Below are positions 15,209 through 24,108 of a DNA stretch of 37,073 nt, piece by piece. The notes beneath the pieces are model-generated. The model did no database searches and had not been told where the DNA came from. It worked only from the letters and a program-made list of their open reading frames with translations. The DNA is from a virus: positions 1 to 37,073 of IMG/VR virus record IMGVR_UViG_3300046001_004127; one strand, 5' to 3'. Within the stretch, counting starts at the first letter, position 1. Each line of letters begins with the position of its first letter. Made by a program: the position numbers and the translations under genes.

Positions 15209-16527
15209 TGGCAGTCTCAATCGCACAATACGTTGACTTACTGTTTAAGAAACTGCAAGGTGTTGCAAAGACTGCCAATGCCGCGACTAAAAGTGCGTCA
15301 AACGAAAGCATAGCATCACCAGCGTTCATACGTGGCGACATTGTATGGATGCAGTCTGACCAAATCACTTCCTCTGCTGGTGCAATCACTGGCATCGCCA
15401 ATGCTCGAATAAACTCAAATTCTGTGCAGTGTGCACCTGATACCACTGTACCGCCCATTGGCGGCATACGGCCTACTTGGCTGAGTAATGTTTCATACTG
15501 GATTCCTCAAGAGTTTGGGGCCACCTGGTTGCCAAAGGTATATGTAGGACCCGCTGCCGCAGCCAATATTCAAGCCACTGGTACACAGATATTCTCCACC
15601 GGTATCAGTGGCGTAGGTGAATATTTCTTTGACACACAAGCCGGTGTACTCAACTTCATTGGCGAAACAATCCCCACTGTGCTGACAGCAGGAAATGTAG
15701 TTTATATTGCAGGATATGAATATGTTGGTGCTCTTGGGGTTACCAACAATCCCGGCAACGTGACAATTGGCAATTTAACTGTGGCCAACACCACTGTGTC
15801 AACCAACTTGGCCAACGGAAATATTACACTAACAGCCACAGGCAACGGGCTTGTGACCATAACTGGCACAGGTGGCATAACAATACCCTACGGCAACACC
15901 ACACAGCGTCCTGATCCTGCTGTGGAAGGCACAATTCGATATAATAATGCATTAAATCAAACTGAAATATATACAGGCTCAGACTGGGAAAGTATTGGCG
16001 GTGCAATAGCAAATATTACCAACCAAACTATCACGCCAGATGGATCAACTGCCACATACACTCTGGACCAGGCTGCTACTGCAACTGGAATTTTGGTCAC
16101 AATCAACGGTATCAGTCAAACACCCAACGTTGATTACACAGTGGCCTCGACCCAGATAACATTCACTGATGTTCCACTCACAACTGATATTATACAGATT
16201 CGATTTATTGCCACAGTTAGTACAGTAACTGCTTTGACAAATTCTGCAGGAACTGCAGAAGTAAACACCACAGCCAGCGGCAACATTGATTTTGATATAA
16301 ATTCTACAACTGTGGCACAAGTGACCAGCACCAGCATACTGAATATCAGTGCCGGTCACAGTTTACAACTGCCTGCATACACAGTGGCACAGGCCAACGG
16401 ACTAGGCAATGTGGCAACAGGACAGGTGATCTATGTTTCCAATGGCGCTGCTGGGTCTCCTTGTTTGGCAGTGTACTCAGGTGGTGCCTGGAAGCAAGTG
16501 GCCATCGGCAGCACCATCACAACATAA
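15208..16527 (+). CDS. Conserved virion structural/fibre protein (439 aa), cyanomyovirus type
   Basis: The N-terminal half is recognisable from T4-like cyanophage structural proteins: MAVSIAQYVDLLFKKLQG, NESIASPAFIRGDIVWMQ, SYWIPQEFGATWLPKVYV and GEYFFDTQAGVLNFIGETIP. Residues about 225-255 hold GNTTQRPDPAVEGTIRYN, then IYTGSDWESIG. Residues about 270-330 hold the beta module DGSTATYTLDQAAT with VTINGISQTPNVDYTV. A final module ends VYSGGAWKQVAIGS. Its start overlaps the preceding stop (TAATG). Confidence 0.8.
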   Translation: MAVSIAQYVDLLFKKLQGVAKTANAATKSASNESIASPAFIRGDIVWMQSDQITSSAGAITGIANARINSNSVQCAPDTTVPPIGGIRPTWLSNVSYWIPQEFGATWLPKVYVGPAAAANIQATGTQIFSTGISGVGEYFFDTQAGVLNFIGETIPTVLTAGNVVYIAGYEYVGALGVTNNPGNVTIGNLTVANTTVSTNLANGNITLTATGNGLVTITGTGGITIPYGNTTQRPDPAVEGTIRYNNALNQTEIYTGSDWESIGGAIANITNQTITPDGSTATYTLDQAATATGILVTINGISQTPNVDYTVASTQITFTDVPLTTDIIQIRFIATVSTVTALTNSAGTAEVNTTASGNIDFDINSTTVAQVTSTSILNISAGHSLQLPAYTVAQANGLGNVATGQVIYVSNGAAGSPCLAVYSGGAWKQVAIGSTITT

Positions 16528-16553
16528 TCTGCACTAAAATAGCACATATTGTT

Positions 16554-16590
16554 AGATGTTTTTACCAGGTTGGTAAATAATCGTACATCT
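16554..16590 (+). promoter_or_regulatory. Nested hairpin with late-promoter-like motif GGTAAATA
   Basis: The inner perfect stem TTTACCA-GGT-TGGTAAA (16561-16577) lies inside an outer pair AGATGT/ACATCT. GGTAAATA at 16572-16579 is in the 3' arm. The rest of the 209-base gap to the next gene holds a second motif and no ORF I can support. Confidence 0.5.
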
Positions 16591-16662
16591 GATAACCTTC
16601 CCGACTTGTAAATTTATTTCACACTGAAAAGTAAACTGCTCAGTGTACTTCGCCACGACTTT

Positions 16663-16670
16663 GGTAAATA
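16663..16670 (+). promoter_or_regulatory. Second late-promoter-like motif GGTAAATA before the giant fibre
   Basis: It lies 66 bases before ATG 16737 and shares TTGGTAAATAA-type flanks with the motif at 16572. Another AT-rich element TATAAAT lies at 16675-16681. Confidence 0.5.
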
Positions 16671-16736
16671 ACATATAAATTTAAATCTTTGACAAGGTTG
16701 TCAGCGATTTTTGAAGTTAAAACAGGGGAATTACAA

Positions 16737-19700
16737 ATGGCTGTAACCAGAATTAAGAATAATCAAATCACTGACGCAACCATTGTTGCCAGTTCAAAAT
16801 TAGTTGATTATTCGATCAGTGCCGCAAAAATCGCAAACAATTTAACCTACGGGTCAAATTTAACTGTTGCAGGAAACTTGACAGTTCAGGGCAATACCAC
16901 TGCGATTGATACCAACATTACCACCATTGAAGATCCAGTTATTTTACTGGCTTCTACTCAGACCGGTGCTCCAGCAGTGGACATTGGTTTCCTTGGTCAA
17001 CGCGGTACTGGCAACAACATTGCTTTTGTCTGGGACGAAAGCGCACAGACCTTTGTAACAGCATTCAGTAACACTGCAGAAACATCAACCACAATCAACA
17101 TTTTAGCGTATGCCAATCTTACCACATTGAACGCCAATGTAACTGCTGGATTAACTGTTGCTGGTCAAAGCAACATTGCCAACTTGACAGTGGCAGCCAA
17201 CTCTGTTGTGAGTTTTGGAAATGTTGTGATCAGCAATGTTGCTGATCCTGTTGCCAACACTGATGCTGCCACCAAAGCATATGTTTTAAGCACATTGGGC
17301 AACTCATCTTTTGCCATCTCTGACGGCACAACCACCGAAGCAGTCAACGGTGGCGACACAATTGACTTTGACGGAACAACCAATCAAATCACCGTTGCGG
17401 TGGCATCAGTTACTGGCAATGTAAGTAGTGTCACAGTGGCATTGGCCACTAATGTTTCAGTTGTTGGCAACGTCACAGTTGGCAACATCTTGACAGTCAC
17501 TGGAACAGTCAACAGCAACTTGGTTCCAACCGCATCTGCAACTTATAACTTGGGTGCTGTTGGTTCACTGTGGAAAGATTTATATTTGTCTGGCAACAGT
17601 ATCTACATTGGTACACAGACTATCACATCAAATGCCGAAGGTGTTGCACTTTCAAATACTGCGGTTGCTGGTAATTTTACTACAGCAGGCAATGTCAGTG
17701 CAACAGGAACAGGTACTTTTGGCAATGTAAACACAGGTGGTGCAGTAAGTGCTACCAGTACAATCACAGGTGGCAACTTGGCCACAGGTGGCACAGTAAG
17801 TGCCGCAGGAACAGGTACATTTGGTAATGTTGCCACAGGTGGAACAATTACTGCTACAGGAACTGCTACTCTGGGAAATGTTGATACAGGCGGCACGGTA
17901 AGTGCCACAGGTAACGGCACATTTGGCAATGTAAGTGCAGTTGGCGCAGTCAACAGTACAACAGCATCAGCAAGTGGAAACATCACAGGTGGCAACTTGG
18001 CCACAGGCGGAACAATCAGTTCAACTGGCATGGCCACCCTGGGCAACGTTGAGTCAGGTGGAACAATCAGCGGCACTGGCAACATCACTGGTGGTAACAT
18101 ATTAACTGGCGGCATTTCAAGTGCCGCAGGAAATGTATTTGGTGGCAACATCTTAACAGGTGGATTGATCAGTGCAACTGGCAACATCACTGGTTCTGGC
18201 TTAGGAACATTTGGCAATGTCAATGTAAATGGATTTGTTTCTGCTACCGGTAATGTCAATGGTGACTTTATAATTGCTAATGCTGGATTTGAAGCACCTT
18301 CGGTAACTATCACTTCTACATCTGCCAACAGTGGCATTAGTTTGGTAACAAATGGAACAGGCAACATCAATGTCAACACCAGTTTCATCAACGGTGTTAA
18401 AGATCCAGTACAGGCACAAGATGCCGCAACCAAGAGTTATGTTGATGCAGTGGCGCAAGGTCTTGATCTTAAAGCATCTGTACACGCAGCCACATATGTT
18501 TCACTGCCTGCTTATGTATACAACAACGGCACCAGCGGTGTTGGTGCAACACTGACAGGCAATGTTGCAGGTAACTTGACCATTGATGGTGAAATAGTTT
18601 CATCAGGTCAGCGAGTGCTGGTCAAGAACGAAACAGGCGCATTTGTCAACAATTCAACACCATCGGCTGCATTCAACGGTATCTACGTTGTAACCACAGC
18701 AGGTGCTCCTGGCACAGCATACGTGTTGACACGTGCTGTGGACTTTGACATTCCGGCCGAAATGTACGGTGCGTTTACATTTGTTGAAACTGGTAATGTA
18801 CTGGCTGATACAGGTTGGGTATGTACCAACAACAGTGCAAGTCCAATCACAGTTGGCGCAACAGAAATTATATGGGCACAGTTCTCTGGAGCAGGACAGT
18901 ACACAGCAGGCAATGCGCTGTCATTGAATGGCACACAGTTCAACGTCAACACTGATGGTTCTGCCAATGCCACAATTGGCATCAACGGCAGTAACCAGTT
19001 GATCATTCCGGCCAATGCTGTGCTGACAACACCAAACATTGGTGCGGCAACCGGCACAAGTTTAACTGCCACTGGCAACGTAGATGCTGGCAACGTATTA
19101 ACCAGCGGCATTGTAAGTTCAACTGGAACAGGTACATTTGGTAATGTCAACACAGGTGGACTTGTAAGTGCCACTGGCAACTTAACTGCTGGTAACATCA
19201 CATCCAATGGTAATTTTGACACAGTAAGCATCAGTGCTACTGGCAACATCAAAGGCGGCAATTTACAAACAGGTGGCACTGTGAGTTCCACAGGAACTGC
19301 CACACTGGGCAACATTAACACAGGCGGATTAATTAGTGCTACTGGCAACATCACCGGCGGCAATATCCTAACCAGTGGTGCAGGTGGTGACATTTCTGGC
19401 TCTGGCAACATCACAGGTGGCAACTTCTTAACTGGCGGAACAATCAGTTCAACAGGTACTGCTACCGTAGGCAATGTTGCCACAGGCGGTACAATAAGTT
19501 CTGTTGGTAACATCACTGCAGGTGCTGGTAGTTTCTTCATTGGTAACGGTTCACAATTGACCGGTGTGGATGCTAATAGTGCTATTGCATTAGTCAATGG
19601 CAACACCAATATCACAACTGCTACAAACGGCAATGCCAATGTTACAATTGGCGGCACAAGTAATGTGGTAGTGTTTACCACAGGTGGCATAGACGTAACA

Positions 19701-21602
19701 GGCACTGTGAGTGCAAACGGCACAATAACTGGTGGCAACTTGGCCACAGGTGGTACAGTAAGTGCCACAGGCAATGCCACAGCAGGCAATGTAAGTGCTG
19801 TTGGTAATGTAATTGGTGTAACATTCATTGGTAATGTAGAAGCCACTACTGTAAGTGCTACTGGTAACGTAACCGGTCAGACATTTATTGGTAATGTAGA
19901 AGCCACCACTGTCAGTGCTACTGCTAATGTAACAGGTGGAAACATAATAACAGGTGGTATTGTAAGTGCTACAGGTAATGTTACTGCTGGCAACGTGATT
20001 GCAACAAGTGGTAAGTTTGGCAACATTGTAATTTCAGGTGATGATATCACTGATGCAGGCGGCGGCGTTGTCAACATCAACTCTGCGCTGGCCGATGTAA
20101 ACTTTGCTGTGAATGGTGACACTGTTGCTAACTTGTTGTTTGTGGATGCAGGAACAGACACCGTCAGTATTGGCAGTGCAACACAGACTACTGGTGCTGT
20201 ACTGGCAATCAATACTACAAACTCCGTACTGTTCCCAGTTGGTAACACAGCACAGCGTCCAACAGGTGTTGTTGGTATGTTGCGTTACAACACATCAGTT
20301 GATAGTTTAGAACAATACGCCTCAACAGGATGGGAAACAGTTGGTACACCATCGTTTACAGTTATCACTGATAATCAGTTCAACGGTGATGGGTCAACTG
20401 TGGCATTTACCCTGACACAGGCCTCAACCACTGCTGGTGCTATTGTTGCAATCAACGGTGTTCAACAGATTCCAACCACCGCGTACTCAATCAGTACCAC
20501 TACATTGACGTTTACTGAAGCACCTGCCGCAGGCGACGTGATTGATGTGCGTATGTTTACTACCACTACCACTGTTGGCAGCATCTCAAATGCTGTCGGC
20601 AACGCGATTGTAGGAACAAGTGAAACTGCAAACGTAGTCAGCATCACTGGCGATTTATTACCAGTTGCTAACAATACACAATCTCTAGGCAGTGCAAGCA
20701 ATTACTGGAAATCATTGTATGTTAGTGGCAATACAATCTACCTGGGCAACTTGCAACTCAAAGAAGCCAGTGCAAATACATTTGCTGTTTACACAAGCGA
20801 CGGCGTAACCGAAGCCAACATTCAAGTGGGCAACATTGATGTTACATCAATCCAAAGTGGAACAAGTTCAATCAGTATTGCAGCACCAAATGGTAATGCT
20901 GTTCTAAATGTTGCTGGAAACAACACAGTGATTGCTACATCAACTGGTGCTAACATAACTGGTTATGTAAGTGCCACTGGCAACGTAACTGGTAGTAATG
21001 TACTAACCGGTGGATTGATCAGTGCAACTGGCACAGCAACGGTTGGTAACGTAGCAACCGGTGGTACTGTAAGTGCAACCGGTAACATCACAGGTGGTAA
21101 CTTAACAGTTGGAACAGGCACAATCACCGGTGGCAACATTGTTAATGCTAACGGCAACGGCGTAGGCAACATTGGTAGTTCTAGTGTGTATTTCAACACA
21201 GTGTTTGCCAAGGCAACAAGTGCGCAATACGCTGACTTGGCAGAGAAGTATGAAGCAGACGCCGAATATGCACCGGGTACTGTGTTGGCATTTGGTGGTG
21301 CCAAAGAAGTTACACTGTCCACTGAAGCAGGCTCAACTCGAGTAGCAGGTGTTGTGAGTACAAATCCAAGTTACATCATGAATGCCGGCTTAACTGCCGA
21401 ACACGTGGCCATGGTAGCACTGCAAGGTCGTGTACCATGTAGAGTTGTTGGCCAAGTTGCCAAAGGTGACATGATGGTGGCAGCCGGTAATGGTGCTGCC
21501 AGAGTTGACAATGCGGCACGTGCAGGTAGTATTATTGGTAAAGCCCTGGAGAACTTTGACGGTGCTGAAGGCACAATTGAAGTTGTAATTGGTCGCAACT
21601 AA
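16737..21602 (+). CDS. Giant repetitive tail fibre (1621 aa) with conserved C-terminal domain
   Basis: ATG 16737 is chosen because AGGGGAA lies before it; the frame extends to TTG 16689 but without support. Residues 1-130 are an attachment-like region (DPVILLASTQTGAP and WDESAQTFV). About 320-515 and 780-940 are arrays of 17-residue repeats such as TVSATGNGTFGNVSAVG and TISGTGNITGGNILTGG, probably a beta-helical or trimeric shaft. About 575-770 is a fibre domain (GQRVLVKNETGAF, GIYVVTTAGAPG). About 1175-1300 holds the RP-RYNT and INGVQQIP modules. The last 150 residues (ATSAQYADLAEKYEADAE, VAGVVSTNPSYIMNAG, GRVPCRVVGQVAKGD) resemble fibre C-terminal chaperone/G2-peptidase-like domains and match the end of the 577-aa fibre. 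Self-cleavage is not proven. Confidence 0.88.
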   Translation: MAVTRIKNNQITDATIVASSKLVDYSISAAKIANNLTYGSNLTVAGNLTVQGNTTAIDTNITTIEDPVILLASTQTGAPAVDIGFLGQRGTGNNIAFVWDESAQTFVTAFSNTAETSTTINILAYANLTTLNANVTAGLTVAGQSNIANLTVAANSVVSFGNVVISNVADPVANTDAATKAYVLSTLGNSSFAISDGTTTEAVNGGDTIDFDGTTNQITVAVASVTGNVSSVTVALATNVSVVGNVTVGNILTVTGTVNSNLVPTASATYNLGAVGSLWKDLYLSGNSIYIGTQTITSNAEGVALSNTAVAGNFTTAGNVSATGTGTFGNVNTGGAVSATSTITGGNLATGGTVSAAGTGTFGNVATGGTITATGTATLGNVDTGGTVSATGNGTFGNVSAVGAVNSTTASASGNITGGNLATGGTISSTGMATLGNVESGGTISGTGNITGGNILTGGISSAAGNVFGGNILTGGLISATGNITGSGLGTFGNVNVNGFVSATGNVNGDFIIANAGFEAPSVTITSTSANSGISLVTNGTGNINVNTSFINGVKDPVQAQDAATKSYVDAVAQGLDLKASVHAATYVSLPAYVYNNGTSGVGATLTGNVAGNLTIDGEIVSSGQRVLVKNETGAFVNNSTPSAAFNGIYVVTTAGAPGTAYVLTRAVDFDIPAEMYGAFTFVETGNVLADTGWVCTNNSASPITVGATEIIWAQFSGAGQYTAGNALSLNGTQFNVNTDGSANATIGINGSNQLIIPANAVLTTPNIGAATGTSLTATGNVDAGNVLTSGIVSSTGTGTFGNVNTGGLVSATGNLTAGNITSNGNFDTVSISATGNIKGGNLQTGGTVSSTGTATLGNINTGGLISATGNITGGNILTSGAGGDISGSGNITGGNFLTGGTISSTGTATVGNVATGGTISSVGNITAGAGSFFIGNGSQLTGVDANSAIALVNGNTNITTATNGNANVTIGGTSNVVVFTTGGIDVTGTVSANGTITGGNLATGGTVSATGNATAGNVSAVGNVIGVTFIGNVEATTVSATGNVTGQTFIGNVEATTVSATANVTGGNIITGGIVSATGNVTAGNVIATSGKFGNIVISGDDITDAGGGVVNINSALADVNFAVNGDTVANLLFVDAGTDTVSIGSATQTTGAVLAINTTNSVLFPVGNTAQRPTGVVGMLRYNTSVDSLEQYASTGWETVGTPSFTVITDNQFNGDGSTVAFTLTQASTTAGAIVAINGVQQIPTTAYSISTTTLTFTEAPAAGDVIDVRMFTTTTTVGSISNAVGNAIVGTSETANVVSITGDLLPVANNTQSLGSASNYWKSLYVSGNTIYLGNLQLKEASANTFAVYTSDGVTEANIQVGNIDVTSIQSGTSSISIAAPNGNAVLNVAGNNTVIATSTGANITGYVSATGNVTGSNVLTGGLISATGTATVGNVATGGTVSATGNITGGNLTVGTGTITGGNIVNANGNGVGNIGSSSVYFNTVFAKATSAQYADLAEKYEADAEYAPGTVLAFGGAKEVTLSTEAGSTRVAGVVSTNPSYIMNAGLTAEHVAMVALQGRVPCRVVGQVAKGDMMVAAGNGAARVDNAARAGSIIGKALENFDGAEGTIEVVIGRN
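17690..18255 (+). repeat. Array of degenerate 51-bp (17-residue) repeats in the giant fibre
   Basis: About ten units follow the pattern (T/L)(V/I)SATG....(G/L)GN(V/L)..GG. A 20-base string GGTGGCAACTTGGCCACAGG occurs exactly at 17769, 17988 and again at 19731. Further blocks lie at about 19085-19545 and 20955-21140. Recombination between units could change fibre length. Confidence 0.8.
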
Positions 21603-21622
21603 TCCAATAAGTAAGTGAACAA

Positions 21623-21650
21623 GATAGGGTCTTCGGGCCCTATCTTTTTA
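21623..21650 (+). terminator. Rho-independent terminator with UUCG loop after the giant fibre
   Basis: Stem GATAGGG/CCCTATC extended by a GU pair and closed by C(TTCG)G, then TTTTT. Confidence 0.93.
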
Positions 21651-21655
21651 TAGAC

Positions 21656-21694
21656 AAGGAATAAATCATGACAGTATCAGTAGGACCAGGATGG
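21656..21694 (+). repeat. 39-bp direct repeat, copy 1 (ribosome site and start of tandem gene 1)
   Basis: Begins AAGGAATAAATCATGACAGT and covers the ribosome site, ATG and first nine codons. Identical to 21978-22016. Confidence 0.95.
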
Positions 21695-21976
21695 TCAATA
21701 GGTCCAGGCTGGAGTCTTGGTGCCATTAGTGTTGGCGGATTAACCATCGCTACCAACAGCGTTGGCGGGTTAACAGGTTATTCCTCACAAGCAACAGCAG
21801 TAACTGCTAATCCCGTAATAATTAGCACATATGGACCTGGTAGCACAATCACTTTCCAAGACAGTACTACAGCAACCATTACACAGATTGATGATTACAC
21901 ACCTGATGATTACATTGAAATTTTTTGGGATACTCCCAAAGTTGGCGTTATATTTCCAATCACATTAACAATTTAA
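21668..21976 (+). CDS. Small structural protein, tandem copy A (102 aa)
   Basis: Starts MTVSVGPGWSIGPGWSLG; Gly/Thr/Ile-rich and beta-prone. The C-terminal half contains STITFQDSTTATITQ and YIEIFWDTPKVGVIFPITL, nearly repeated in the next gene; the middle (residues 20-50) differs. Together with copy B it is a clear tandem duplication. AAGGA lies 7 bases before ATG. Function is unknown; the setting between two large fibre genes suggests a minor virion or fibre-tip protein. Confidence 0.75.
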   Translation: MTVSVGPGWSIGPGWSLGAISVGGLTIATNSVGGLTGYSSQATAVTANPVIISTYGPGSTITFQDSTTATITQIDDYTPDDYIEIFWDTPKVGVIFPITLTI

Positions 21977-21977
21977 T

Positions 21978-22016
21978 AAGGAATAAATCATGACAGTATC
22001 AGTAGGACCAGGATGG
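21978..22016 (+). repeat. 39-bp direct repeat, copy 2
   Basis: Exact copy of 21656-21694, including ribosome site and start codon of the second tandem gene. Spacing between copies is 322 bases. Confidence 0.95.
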
Positions 22017-22295
22017 AGCATAGGAGCAGGAGTAACACTGGGTGGGGGCAACCCGGGTCCATTAGTCATTCCCCTTAGCGATACAGGTGGGGTAACAGGG
22101 TGGAATCCTCAAGCCGCAGGAATACCATACAGTGCCACAGTTATTGCCACATATCCTGTGGGCAGTACAATTACTTTCCAGGACAGCACCACAGCAACTA
22201 TTACACAGTGGGATGACTATGGTCCTACTTACATTGACATTTTTTGGGATACGCCCAAGGTTGGCACAATATTCCCAATCACATTAACAACCTAG
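21990..22295 (+). CDS. Small structural protein, tandem copy B (101 aa)
   Basis: Paralogue of the gene at 21668: identical first nine residues, near-identical last 40 (YIDIFWDTPKVGTIFPITL), diverged centre with GGGNPGPLVIPLSDTGG. A conserved frame around a variable centre suits a displayed or binding segment, but this is inference. Followed by a terminator. Confidence 0.75.
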   Translation: MTVSVGPGWSIGAGVTLGGGNPGPLVIPLSDTGGVTGWNPQAAGIPYSATVIATYPVGSTITFQDSTTATITQWDDYGPTYIDIFWDTPKVGTIFPITLTT

Positions 22296-22313
22296 TTTAC
22301 AAAATTTCACTAC

Positions 22314-22344
22314 AAAATAGGACTTTGACTAGTCCTATTTTTTT
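22314..22344 (+). terminator. Rho-independent terminator after the tandem pair
   Basis: Stem AAAATAGGACT/AGTCCTATTTT with loop TTGACT and continuing T tract. Confidence 0.92.
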
Positions 22345-22345
22345 G

Positions 22346-22353
22346 GCTAAATA
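22346..22353 (+). promoter_or_regulatory. Late-promoter-like motif GCTAAATA for the 577-aa fibre
   Basis: Directly after a terminator and 21 bases before ATG 22375, with GGAAG as ribosome site. Confidence 0.6.
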
Positions 22354-22374
22354 TTAGTCATTGATGGAAGAACC

Positions 22375-24108
22375 ATGGGATTAACCAAACCGCGTGCCTC
22401 GCAAATTTTTGATATAGACTATAAACAAGCAACTCGTGTGATCACAGTCGGCGATGTTACACTAGCCGGCGGAGCCCCAAGTCAAGTTGACGGAGTTAAC
22501 CTGGCCGAAGACGATCGAGTTTTGGTAACTGGACAGAGCACTGCCAGCCAAAATGGCCTGTATTTTGTATCCGCCGTGGGCACAGGTGCCAACGGCACAT
22601 GGGTTCGCACCAGTGACGGCAACGAAAACGGCGAAGTACAAGCCGGCATGATTGTGATGGTTACTGAAGGTTCTTTATATCACGACACCCAATGGAAATT
22701 AACCACAAATAATCCAATTGTTATTGGTACTACTGCATTGACTTTTGTAATTAACATACTGAGTCAAATTGGCGGCAGCAACACACAAATACAGTACAAC
22801 AATGCCGGAACCATGGGCGGCTCGGCAAATTTAACTTGGGACGGCACAACTCTTTATACAAACGGTGCTGTCAGTGCCACCGGTAACATCACTGGCAATT
22901 ACATTCTAGGCAATGGTAGTCAACTGAGTGGTATTATCACCACAGTTGACGCAAACACACTCACTGGCAATACATTATCATCTAATGTTGTAACGTCAAG
23001 TCTAACAGCAGTTGGCACATTGGGTTCATTAAGTGTTACTGGAAATGTTACTGCTGGCAATGTATCTGGTACTAATTTAACTGGCACACTGACAACAGCC
23101 AGTCAAACAAACATCACTTCAGTAGGTACACTTGGCGCATTAACAGTTACAGCCAACACAACTAGTGGTAACCTACTAACAGGTGGATTGATTTCAGCAA
23201 CAGGTAACATCACTGGCGGCAACATAAGCACCGCTGGACTAATTTCGTCAACAGGTACTGTCACAGGTGGTAACTTAACTACAAGCGGCAGTGTAGGTAT
23301 TGGGACAAGCTCACCAAGTGTTAAATTTCAAACGGTTCAAACTATTGCTGATTGGACAGGAGATTTTAAAAATTACACAGCAGGGGCTTATGGATTAAGA
23401 ATAGATTTATCAGGTTCGTCTGGCAGTCAAGCTGCTTTACAGGTGTACACTGCGATTGGTAATGGAATGATAGTCAGAAACGATGGTCTCGTTGGTATTG
23501 GTACTTTTTCCCTTGATCCATCGACACTATTAACGGTTGCAGGTGCAATTTCTGCTACTGGTGCAATTACTGGTGCTGGCATCACTGGCTCAAGTTTAAC
23601 AGTATCAACTGGTAACGTCAGTACTGGTAATATTGTTAACAATAATGCCAACGGTGTTGGTAACATTGGATCAGCAACAACATACTTCAACACTGTTTTT
23701 GCCAAGGCCACTTCGGCACAGTATGCTGACTTGGCAGAAAATTACGAAGCAGATGCTGACTACATACCTGGCACTGTGGTTGTGTTTGGTGGCCTCAAAG
23801 AAATCACAGTTACTGACAACAGTCACAACACTGCTGTAGCAGGTGTTATATCCACAAATCCAAGTTACTTAATGAATGCTGGCCAGTCAGGCGAATGGAT
23901 ATTACCTGTGGCATTAACTGGTCGTGTTCCTTGCCGAGTACAAGGACCAGTAAACAAAGGAACTGTGTTGGTAACAGGAGACATTCCTGGAACAGCCATG
24001 GCAATTGACACATCAAAGTTTAAACCTGGATGTGTGGTTGGCAAGTCATTGGAAATAATTAATTCCACTGATGTTGTGACCATCGAAGTAGCAGTAGGAC
24101 GATTATGA
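22375..24108 (+). CDS. Second tail fibre (577 aa), paralogous C-terminal domain
   Basis: Residues 1-125 are a widespread phage fibre N-terminal domain: GAPSQVDGVNLAEDDRVLVT, NGLYFVSAVGTGANGTWVR, VTEGSLYHDTQWKLTTN. Residues 135-320 contain SATGNITGNYILGNGSQLSG-type repeats and the phrase GSVGIGTSSPSVKF. The last 150 residues (ATSAQYADLAENYEADAD, AVAGVISTNPSYLMNAG, GRVPCRVQGPVNKG) are a clear paralogue of the end of the 1621-aa fibre. The two may be alternative fibres or separate layers of one fibre. The stop overlaps the next start (ATGA). Confidence 0.86.
   Translation: MGLTKPRASQIFDIDYKQATRVITVGDVTLAGGAPSQVDGVNLAEDDRVLVTGQSTASQNGLYFVSAVGTGANGTWVRTSDGNENGEVQAGMIVMVTEGSLYHDTQWKLTTNNPIVIGTTALTFVINILSQIGGSNTQIQYNNAGTMGGSANLTWDGTTLYTNGAVSATGNITGNYILGNGSQLSGIITTVDANTLTGNTLSSNVVTSSLTAVGTLGSLSVTGNVTAGNVSGTNLTGTLTTASQTNITSVGTLGALTVTANTTSGNLLTGGLISATGNITGGNISTAGLISSTGTVTGGNLTTSGSVGIGTSSPSVKFQTVQTIADWTGDFKNYTAGAYGLRIDLSGSSGSQAALQVYTAIGNGMIVRNDGLVGIGTFSLDPSTLLTVAGAISATGAITGAGITGSSLTVSTGNVSTGNIVNNNANGVGNIGSATTYFNTVFAKATSAQYADLAENYEADADYIPGTVVVFGGLKEITVTDNSHNTAVAGVISTNPSYLMNAGQSGEWILPVALTGRVPCRVQGPVNKGTVLVTGDIPGTAMAIDTSKFKPGCVVGKSLEIINSTDVVTIEVAVGRL

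Noticed and set aside
16689-16736. TTG start at 16689 for the giant fibre, and TTGACA there as a -35 box
   Set aside because: ATG 16737 has AGGGGAA in place; no -10 box lies 16-18 bases after TTGACA.
18683-19846. Long minus-strand ORF (387 aa), with similar ones at 437-1207 and 17603-18433
   Set aside because: Pro/Leu/Val-rich mirror images of Thr/Gly/Ala-rich or repetitive coding DNA, with no start signals or family features.
17690-21140. CRISPR-like spaced repeats
   Set aside because: The repeats are in frame, degenerate at codon level and inside a fibre gene; there are no uniform spacers and no cas genes.
12707-24108. Diversity-generating retroelement targeting the fibres
   Set aside because: No reverse transcriptase and no template/variable repeat pair with adenine-biased change was found in the window.
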